This document shows, one piece after another, positions 8,523 through 15,242 of a stretch of DNA of 64,000 nucleotides (position 1 is its first letter; every line of letters starts with the position of its first letter). A program made the translations under genes and the position numbers. Location: positions 434,001-498,000 of the forward strand of contig NZ_JAMTCF010000005.1 in the NCBI RefSeq assembly GCF_024171695.1, in the 5' to 3' direction. The notes under the pieces are model-generated. The model ran no database searches. It was not told the DNA's origin and saw only the letters and a list, made by a program, of their open reading frames with translations. This DNA is from Actinosynnema pretiosum (lineage in GTDB: Bacteria; Actinomycetota; Actinomycetes; Mycobacteriales; Pseudonocardiaceae).

Positions 8523-8562
8523 GTTTAGTTAAGGAACCTGACCTAAGGTTCCTTAACTAAAC
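8523..8562. promoter_or_regulatory. 40-bp palindromic operator of the MarR/hydrolase divergent promoter
   Basis: The left arm GTTTAGTTAAGGAACCT (8523-8539) and right arm AGGTTCCTTAACTAAAC (8546-8562) are perfect 17-bp reverse complements around GACCTA. The element is markedly AT-richer than its surroundings, lies 40 nt from the marR start and 18 nt before the hydrolase GTG, and so covers both promoters. Confidence 0.85.
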
Positions 8563-8580
8563 CGCCCGAGGAGGACCCCC

Positions 8581-9345
8581 GTGACCACCACCCGCATCGC
8601 AGGCATCACCGTCGAGCAGCACGACCGCACCCGCACGTTCCTGCTCCTGCACGGCGGCGCGGGCGCCGCCACCGTGCGCCCCTTCGCCGCCCTGCTCGCC
8701 GAACGGGCGCGCGCCAGGGTCCTGACCCCCACCCACCCCGGCTTCGACGGCGCCGAACGCCCGGCGGCCCTGGCCACCACCCGCGACCTGGCCGCCGCGT
8801 ACACCGACCTGCTCGACCGCCTGGACCTGACCGGGGTCACCGTCGTGGGCAACTCCTTCGGAGGCTGGCTGGCCGCCGAGATCGCCCTCCTGGGCAGCCA
8901 CCGCGTCACCGGGGCGGTGATCGTCGACGGCATCGGGATCGAGGTCGACGGCCACCCGCTCACCGACGTGCGCGGCCTGACCCCGGACGAGCTGCGCGCC
9001 CTGTCCTTCCACGACCCGGCCAAGGCGCCCCGCCCTCAGGCCACCGGTCCGCAGGCCGCTGACCCGCAGACCGCCGGCGCCCCCGGCCCGAGCCCGGACG
9101 TGCGCGCCCTGCTCGCCTACGCGGGCCCCACGATGTCCGACCCGACCCTGCTGACCAGGCTCGCCGCCACCACGACCCCCGTCCACGTCGTGTGGGGCGC
9201 GAGCGACGGCATCGTCGACGTCGAGTACGGGAAGGCCTACGCCGCGGCGATCCCCGGCGCCCGCTTCACCGTCCTGCCCGAGTCCGGCCACCTGCCGCAG
9301 GTCGAGACGCCGGAGGCGCTGCTCGGCGCGCTCCTGGGCGGCTGA
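8581..9345 (+). CDS. Alpha/beta-fold hydrolase
   Basis: A 254-residue alpha/beta hydrolase. The oxyanion-side motif LLLHGGAGA (about residues 21-29), nucleophile elbow VVGNSFGGWLAAE (Ser about residue 92), late Asp strand VVWGASDGIVD and the catalytic His in LPESGHLPQVE complete the triad. A Pro/Ala-rich stretch (PRPQATGPQAADPQTAG, about 142-158) sits in the cap region. The GTG start at 8581 follows a good GAGGAGG site. It is controlled from the 40-bp MarR-type palindrome just upstream. The substrate cannot be deduced. Confidence 0.88.
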   Translation: MTTTRIAGITVEQHDRTRTFLLLHGGAGAATVRPFAALLAERARARVLTPTHPGFDGAERPAALATTRDLAAAYTDLLDRLDLTGVTVVGNSFGGWLAAEIALLGSHRVTGAVIVDGIGIEVDGHPLTDVRGLTPDELRALSFHDPAKAPRPQATGPQAADPQTAGAPGPSPDVRALLAYAGPTMSDPTLLTRLAATTTPVHVVWGASDGIVDVEYGKAYAAAIPGARFTVLPESGHLPQVETPEALLGALLGG

Positions 9346-9525
9346 GCGGGGCGTCGACCGCCGGGGCCGATCGCCGCACCGGGGAACCGCGCCGGTTCGC
9401 CTTGCCGCAGCCTGGAACCCCACCGCCCTGCGGTTCACCGCTGCCGTCCCCGCCGAACCGCCACCCCGCGCGCCCACCGCCGTCCACGGTGTGCCCGGCA
9501 CCGCCACGAACCCAGGGGGACACGC

Positions 9526-11930
9526 ATGGAACCGTCCGGAAGACCCCGGCGCGCGCTGCGCGCCGGGCTGCTCGTCACCGCCCTGCTCGGCGGCCTGGTC
9601 GCCGCGCCGGGAACCGCCTCGGCGGTCCCGTCCACCTCCTACCGGCACCCGACGACCAGGGTGACCGTCGACTCGGCCACCCCCGACACCTCCGACGCGT
9701 CCGCCGACGCCAGGACCGGGACCTGGGTGGACGAGGCCGGGACCAGCCACACCGGCAAGTCCTACCTCACCTACGACCTGGCCTCGTACCAGCGCGCCGA
9801 CGTCCTCGGCGCGAGCGTCCAGCTCATCGAGCGCTCGGTCGCCGACTGCTCCGCGCCGCGCGCCACCGAGGTGTGGGTGGTCGAGCCGACCGGCCCGATC
9901 ACCTGGGCGAACCAGCCTCCCGAGCTGACCAGGCTCGAACCCGAGACCCCGGTGGGGGAGTGCCCCGGCTACCCCTCCTGGAACGCGCACGACGCCGTCG
10001 CGCGGGCCGTCGCCGAGGGCCGCACCTCCCTGACGGCCCGCACGACGCCGTCGCGCGGGCCGTCGCCGAGGGCCGCACCTCCCTGACGGTGGTGGTCCGC
10101 GTGGCCGAGGAGCACCAGGCCGACCCGGCCAGGTCCCGCGTGCACGGGCTGGCGGGCTCGCCCCTGCGAGGCGCCTACAACCACCCGCCGGACACCCCGA
10201 CGAACCTGTTCGTGGAGCACTACGGGTGCGGAGCCGTCCCGTACATCACGACCGGCCGCCCGGTCGTCTCGGCCACCACGCACGACCTCGACGGGGGCGG
10301 TGTGGCCGGTCGGACCGGTCAGCTCGCGTTCTGGCCGGTGGCCGAGCCGGAGCGGCGCGTCGAGGTCACCCTGGACGACTACTCGGGCAGGTTGTGGGGT
10401 TCGTTCCCCGAGGGCATGGTCCAGGACGGCGGGACCTACGCGTTCGCCGCGCGCAGCGACGACGGGCTCGCCAAGTCCGCCTGGTCCGAGCCGTGCGAGT
10501 TCACCGCGGACCTGGTGGGCCCCGGTCAGGCCCCGAAGGTCAGCTCCACGGTGTTCGGCGAGAACGCCGGACCTCCGGGGGACGGCGCCCAGAACAGGCC
10601 CGGCGACTTCACGTTCGACGCGCTCGGCGACGAGCAGATCGTCACCTTCGAGTACAGCGGAACCGGCATCCAGGGCGGTCGGGTCGAGGCCGATCGACCC
10701 GGCGGCCGGGCCACGGTGGTGGTCACGCCCGCTGAGTCAGCGCTGAACGACCTCCAGGTGGTCGGGATCGACCGAGTGGGCAGGCGCTCGCCCAGCACCC
10801 TCTACCGGTACTGGGTGCGCACCACCCAGCCCTCCGCGACGAGCCCGCACTTCGAGATCGGGGCGCCCACCGACGTCGAGCTGACCGCCGAGCTGGACGA
10901 CGCGGTGGCGTTCGGCTACCGGATCGACGGCGGCGCGGAGAAGACCCTGCCGGTCGGCCCCGACCGCAAGGGCGTCATCACCCTGGCGTTCCCCGTGCCC
11001 ACGCCGGACAACTGGTGGCACACCCTGGAGGTGTGGACCACGAACGCGCAGGGCGAGCGCTCGGGCGTGCTCAGGACGTCCTTCCCCGTGTTCCAGGTGC
11101 CGCCCTTCATCTCCCCGGCGCCGTGGAGGGGCGTGGTGGGTGAGAAGCGGGTCATCACCTTCGAGCCGAACTACCGGAACAACGTGGTCTCCTACGCCTA
11201 CCGGATCGGCGACGGACCCGAGCAGGTCGTGCCCGCCGCACCCGACGGCACGGCGACCGTCGAGCACACGCCGACCGTGAAGGGCACCACCAGGATTCGC
11301 GCGGTGAGCGTCAACTCCTCGGGCATCCGCTCCGGGGTGGGCGACGGGCGGCTGCTGTCCGAGGCGCCCGCGCCGACCGTCACCAGCGCCACCTACCCCG
11401 GCGGGTACGACAACGGCGGTCCGGGGGTGGAAGGGGACTTCACCCTCTCCTCGCCGCAGCTCCCGGTGGCGTCCTACCGGTACAGCTTCAACGATGGGCC
11501 GGAGCAGACCGTCCCGGCGGGGCCGGACGGGACGGCGACGATCCGGTGGGCGCCCGCCAAGCCCGACTACTCCACCCTGACCGTCGTGGGCGTCACCGCG
11601 AGCGGGTTCGTCACCGACTCGCGGTCGCACTCGTTCTGGGTGAAGAAGCTGCCGCCCACCGCGACCAGCCCGCAGTTCCCCGAGGGCGGCACGCCGACCG
11701 CGCGCGTGGGCGAACCGGTCAGGTTCGTCGTGACGCCCGCGCTGCCGGGCTCGACCGAGGTGCTGTGGCGCGACCACGCCACCGGTGCGGTGCTGGCCGT
11801 GCCGGTCGGCGCGGACGGCACGGCCGTGTTCGACCACACGCCGTCCGGCAGGTACTTCCAGCTGACCTTCTGGACCAGGAAGGCGGACGGCACGGTGTCC
11901 GGGGACCTGCTCAAGTCCTACTCGTTCTAG
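9526..11930 (+). pseudogene. Secreted DNRLRE/Ig-like repeat protein, frame broken by a 53-bp tandem duplication
   Basis: The ATG at 9526 (after AGGGGGAC) encodes a Sec signal (RRALRAGLLVTALLGG...ASA) and a DNRLRE-type domain (TGKSYLTYDLASYQRADVLGASVQL). A 53-bp tandem duplication near 9986-10089 then shifts the frame, giving a stop at 10086. Deleting one copy restores a single 783-codon frame to 11930 exactly. The remaining part carries at least four related beta-sandwich repeats of the form Y-x-Y-x(2-4)-G-x-E-(K/Q)-x-V-P-x-G-P-D-G-T-A (YRIDGGAEKTLPVGPD, YRIGDGPEQVVPAAPD, YSFNDGPEQTVPAGPD, and a weaker copy near 11800). The likely role was an exported surface or matrix protein. The lesion could be natural, phase-variable or an assembly artefact. 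Confidence 0.8.
9986..10089 (+). repeat. 53-bp-period tandem duplication causing a frameshift
   Basis: The 51-nt stretch at 9986-10036 (starting CGCACGACGCCGTCGCGCGG) recurs identically at 10039-10089, with two extra bases between. The period of 53 is not a multiple of three, so the reading frame is lost inside the exported-protein gene. Confidence 0.95.
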
Positions 11931-11942
11931 CCCCCGCGGTTC

Positions 11943-11977
11943 CGGGCCCGTCGACCCGCTCGGGGTCGGTGGGCCCG
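11943..11977 (+). terminator. Hairpin terminator after the exported repeat protein
   Basis: CGGGCCC (11943-11949) pairs with GGGCCCG (11971-11977), and the inner arms CGACCC/GGGTCG pair around GCTC. It starts 13 nt after the stop codon. Confidence 0.55.
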
Positions 11978-12056
11978 CGCACCGGTGCGCCGCCAGGCCC
12001 CCTGTGCGGTGCGGCACAACGGGAACCAGCGCCCGCGCCCGGCCGACCACCGTGGC

Positions 12057-13133
12057 ATGACCCCCTCCACCACCGGTCGCCGCGCCACCGCCGCCGTGCT
12101 GACCGCCGCCCTGCTCGCGGCCGGGTGCGGCTCGCCCGCCCCCGCCGGGACCGCCCCCACCGCCGCGCCGACCCCGGTCACCGCCGCCGCCACGACCTAC
12201 CCGCTGACGATCCGGAACTGCGGGCGGGAGATCACCTTCGACCGCGCGCCGGAGAAGGTCGTGCTGCTCAACGGCGCGTCGGTCAGCGAGGTGGAGAGCT
12301 TCGTCGTGCTCGGCCTGCAGGACCGGATCGTCGCGAACAGCCAGTCCTACGGCGTCTCCGACGACCCCGGCATGGTCGCGGCGGTCAAGGCGATCCCGAC
12401 CGGCGGCGTGGAGCTCGGCCGGAACCGCGAGGTGCCCGCCGAGCAGGTCCTCGCGCTGGAGCCGGACCTGGTGGTGTCCACCTGGGCGGGCGGGTTCGAC
12501 GAGAAGATCGGGGCGGTGGGCCGGGACCGGCTCGACGCGGCGGGCATCCGCAGCTTCGTCACGCCGGTCAACTGCTCGTACGGCGACCCGGCCGCGCCGC
12601 AGGCCGATCGCGACCGGTACCTCGGCCAGTCCACCGAGTCCTCGTTCGAGCTGCTGCTGGAGCTGGGCCGGATCTTCGACGTGCAGCAGCGCGCCGCCGA
12701 CTACGTCAACGCCCAGCGCGCGCGGATGGCGGCGGCCGAGGCGAAGGTCGCGGGGGAGACCAAGAAGATCCTGATCGCCTACCCCGGCATGTCCATGATG
12801 AACAGCAACGGCCTGCCCGCCATCCTCGCGGGCGGCGTCTACGACGACGTCGTGGCGCGGGCCGGTGGCGTGAACGCCTTCGCGGGCAGGGGGAGCGCGG
12901 AGCTGTCGGAGATCAATGCCGAGGCGCTGGCGGCGGCGGAGGTCGACCTGCTGGTGATCGGCCTGTTCAGCCCGGAGGACGACCCGGCCGCGCTGGCGGA
13001 CGAGCTGTTCGCGAAGTTCCCGCACTGGAAGGCCGCGCAGGAGCGCGAGTTCACGTCCCTGTCCGACTCGCTCTACCTGGGGCCGCTGAACGCGATCGCG
13101 CTGGAGAAGCTCGTGGCGGCGCTGCACGGCTGA
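12057..13133 (+). CDS. Iron-siderophore/cobalamin-type ABC transporter substrate-binding lipoprotein
   Basis: A 358-residue class III periplasmic-binding protein. It has a lipoprotein signal with lipobox LLAAGCG (Cys about residue 23), an Ala/Pro/Thr-rich linker and two lobes joined by a long helix: N-lobe ITFDRAPEKVVLLNGASVSEVESFVVLGL and EQVLALEPDLVVSTW, C-lobe ILIAYPGMSMMNSNGLPAILAGGVYDDVVARAGGVNAF. The family delivers ferric siderophores, heme or B12 to an inner-membrane permease, but none is encoded nearby, so it would have to dock to a permease elsewhere. The ATG at 12057 is used because it opens directly into the signal peptide. A hairpin separates it from the convergent AIM24 gene. 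Confidence 0.87.
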   Translation: MTPSTTGRRATAAVLTAALLAAGCGSPAPAGTAPTAAPTPVTAAATTYPLTIRNCGREITFDRAPEKVVLLNGASVSEVESFVVLGLQDRIVANSQSYGVSDDPGMVAAVKAIPTGGVELGRNREVPAEQVLALEPDLVVSTWAGGFDEKIGAVGRDRLDAAGIRSFVTPVNCSYGDPAAPQADRDRYLGQSTESSFELLLELGRIFDVQQRAADYVNAQRARMAAAEAKVAGETKKILIAYPGMSMMNSNGLPAILAGGVYDDVVARAGGVNAFAGRGSAELSEINAEALAAAEVDLLVIGLFSPEDDPAALADELFAKFPHWKAAQEREFTSLSDSLYLGPLNAIALEKLVAALHG

Positions 13134-13142
13134 GCCGGGGAC

Positions 13143-13170
13143 GGGGGCGTCCCGCAGCCGGAACGCCCCC
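13143..13170. terminator. Bidirectional terminator between convergent genes
   Basis: GGGGGCGT (13143-13150) pairs with ACGCCCCC (13163-13170) around a 12-nt loop, centred in the 46-nt gap between two genes that converge. Confidence 0.6.
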
Positions 13171-13179
13171 GCCGGTCGC

Positions 13180-13854
13180 TCAGCTCGCGGCCTGGGGCGG
13201 CGGGTGCCCCTCGGAGGCCTGCACGACCACGATGCCCTGGCCGCTCAGCGCCAACTGGTACGCCTCGCCCGACCCGCGCCCGATGAGCGCGCCGAGCTTC
13301 GCGGTCTTCTTGATCGAGGACTGGAGCGTGGTCGACCACAGCACGGCGGACTGCATGTCCACGTACGTCGGCACGTCCACGTTGAGCACCACGGGCGTCC
13401 CGAACGCGGTCACCGCGAGCGCGCCGGTGCCGGTGAACGTGGTGTTGAACAGCCCGCCGCTGAGCATGGACGCGCCCTCGACGCGGTTGATGTCCCACTT
13501 GAGCGAGCTCTCGAACGCGAGCACGTTGCCGCCGTTGACGGTGACGCCCTCGTCCTCCAGGTGCAGCACGAAGATCTCGTCGGCGTCCTGCGCGAGGAAG
13601 ACGTCCCCGCTGCCGGAGACCTTCATCAGCGACATGCCCTCGCCGGTGAACGCCTTCTTGAACAGCTTCCCGATGCCACCCGCGCCCTCGTAGGCGAAGT
13701 CGACGTCGCCCTGGTAGGCGACCATCGACCCCTGCTTGGCGAAGAAGAACCCGCCGCTGCCGGTGAGGTCGACCTTGAGCATCCGCTCGTTCTGGAGCTG
13801 GAAGCTGCCCGGCTCGACTTCCCGCTCGGCGTGGTTGAACAGTGAGCTCCGCAT
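13180..13854 (-). CDS. AIM24 family protein
   Basis: A 224-residue all-beta protein of the AIM24/TerD-neighbour type, recognisable from MRSSLFNHAE at the start, FQLQNERMLKVDLTGSG, the Gly-rich strands KQGSMVAYQGDVDFAYEGAGGIGKLFKKAFTGEG and FNTTFTGTGALAVTAFGTPV. Bacterial members have no clear biochemical function; the name comes from a mitochondrial inner-membrane protein. The start is set at ATG 13854, where the conserved MRSSLF begins; an upstream ATG at 13950 would add 32 residues without family similarity. It is divergent from the RidA gene. Confidence 0.85.
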   Translation of the reverse strand: MRSSLFNHAEREVEPGSFQLQNERMLKVDLTGSGGFFFAKQGSMVAYQGDVDFAYEGAGGIGKLFKKAFTGEGMSLMKVSGSGDVFLAQDADEIFVLHLEDEGVTVNGGNVLAFESSLKWDINRVEGASMLSGGLFNTTFTGTGALAVTAFGTPVVLNVDVPTYVDMQSAVLWSTTLQSSIKKTAKLGALIGRGSGEAYQLALSGQGIVVVQASEGHPPPQAAS

Positions 13855-14026
13855 GATCGGAATCGTCCCGGGTCCGGTCGCGCGGCGCGCGCTGATCGCG
13901 TGAGCCGCGTCCGGGTCCGGAGTAGCGCTCGTCACGTCCACACATTCCATAGCATTGCTTTGTTATGTTCATGGGGCGCGGCGAGCCCACGAGGGGCGCG
14001 CCCACCGACCACGTTGGAGACCGGCC

Positions 14027-14434
14027 GTGGCCATCACGCTGATCAACCCCGAGGGCCTGCCCGAGGTGCCGCCCTACCGCCAGCTGTCCGTGGCCACCGG
14101 CTCGAAGCTGCTCTTCCTGGCCGGGCAGGTGTCCTGGGACGCCACCGGCGCCGCGGTCGGCGAGGGCGACCTGGCCGAGCAGGTGGCCCAGTGCTACCGC
14201 AACGTCGCGAAGGGCCTGGCGGGCGCGGGAGCCACCCTCGCGGACCTGGCCAAGCTGACCGTCTACGTCGTGGACTGGACCCCGGACAAGATGCCGCTGT
14301 TCCTGGAGGGCGTCGCCCGCGCGGCGGCCGACCTCGGCGAACTCCCGCTGCCGCCCGCCAGCCTGATCGGCGTCGCCGCGCTGGACGTGCCCGAGCACCT
14401 GGTCGAGGTGGAGGCCGTGGCGGTCCTGGACTGA
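14027..14434 (+). CDS. RidA family protein (imine/enamine deaminase-like)
   Basis: A 135-residue YjgF/YER057c/UK114 fold protein: INPEGLPEVPPYRQLSVATG, LFLAGQVSWDATG, QVAQCYRNVAKGLAGAGATLADLAKLTVYVVDWTP and the C-terminal VEVEAVAVLD. RidA proteins hydrolyse reactive enamine/imine intermediates from PLP enzymes; divergent subgroups have other roles. The GTG at 14027 is preceded by TTGGAGA at a good distance. A modest promoter may lie in the AT-rich stretch 13945-13970 shared with the divergent AIM24 gene. It ends 20 nt from the convergent helical unknown. Confidence 0.88.
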   Translation: MAITLINPEGLPEVPPYRQLSVATGSKLLFLAGQVSWDATGAAVGEGDLAEQVAQCYRNVAKGLAGAGATLADLAKLTVYVVDWTPDKMPLFLEGVARAAADLGELPLPPASLIGVAALDVPEHLVEVEAVAVLD

Positions 14435-14454
14435 CCGGCGGCGCGGGGGAGCGG

Positions 14455-15120
14455 TCAGCCCGGCTCGACGGCCAACCGCTCCCGCGCCCGCCGCAGCACC
14501 TCCTCCTCCCACGCCGCCCTGGCCGCCTTGACCGGAGCCGCGTGGTGGGGGTCGCCGAGAGCGCGCGAGAGCGCGTCGACCACGTGCTTGATCCCGTCCT
14601 GGTCCTCGTCGTGCCGCAGCGCCGCGAGGTCGAGCAGGTGCGCGAGCAGTCCGCTGTGGACGTTGTCGCGCAGGTGCTCCCCGGCGGCGGACACCGCGAC
14701 CACGCGCACGAACCCCATCGGGTCGTTGTCGGCCCCGTCCAGGAACCGCCGCAGGTCGACCAGGTACCGCTCGCACATGCCCCAGAAGCCGCACAACGTC
14801 TGGAGCGCGATCCGCGCCAGCTCGTCGTCGCACTGATGCGTCAGGTAGCCCGCGATCAGGCCCTCGTACTGCGTCGAGAACGACCGCCCGAGCGTGTAGA
14901 TCCGCTCGTAGGAGTGCTCGCCGAACGGGTCGGCCACCAGCGCGTCCGCCACCTCGGCCGCCTCGTGGAGCGTCAGGGTCCCGCTCTTGGCGTGCGCCAG
15001 CAGGTTCGCGCTCCGCTCGGCCTCGGTCCACCGCTTCGGCCGCTTGGGCAGCTTCGGCGCCACCTCCCGCGCGGCCCGCTTCTCCCGCCTGGCCGACTTG
15101 AGCTGCTTCCCCCGCTTCAC
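14455..15120 (-). CDS. Conserved-looking helical protein of unknown function
   Basis: About 221 residues. A strongly basic N-terminus (KRGKQLKSARREKRAAREV) is followed by an all-helical body (LHEAAEVADALVADPFGEH, YEGLIAGYLTHQCDDELAR, GEHLRDNVHSGLLAHLLDL) resembling HEAT-like helical repeats. No catalytic motif is seen. The GTG at 15120 is preferred over an upstream ATG (15222), which would add a low-complexity Gly/Arg segment overlapping the divergent promoter. It is divergent from the two DUF4132 genes, which also begin with helical repeats, so a functional link is possible but unproven. Confidence 0.6.
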   Translation of the reverse strand: MKRGKQLKSARREKRAAREVAPKLPKRPKRWTEAERSANLLAHAKSGTLTLHEAAEVADALVADPFGEHSYERIYTLGRSFSTQYEGLIAGYLTHQCDDELARIALQTLCGFWGMCERYLVDLRRFLDGADNDPMGFVRVVAVSAAGEHLRDNVHSGLLAHLLDLAALRHDEDQDGIKHVVDALSRALGDPHHAAPVKAARAAWEEEVLRRARERLAVEPG

Positions 15121-15212
15121 CGGACCCCCGTCCCGACCACCACCTGCTCCTCGCACTCGATCCTCCCGCCAGCCCTCCCCCGCCGCGAACCGGTTTTGTC
15201 GGACCCCGCCGC

Positions 15213-15218
15213 TACCGT
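15213..15218 (+). promoter_or_regulatory. -10 box upstream of the first DUF4132 gene
   Basis: TACCGT at 15213-15218, 24 nt before the ATG and followed by AAAAGGGGAGCG as the ribosome site. Same box type as at 4544, 18220 and 34472. No clear -35. Confidence 0.4.
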
Positions 15219-15242
15219 CCACCCCGACGGAAAAGGGGAGCG

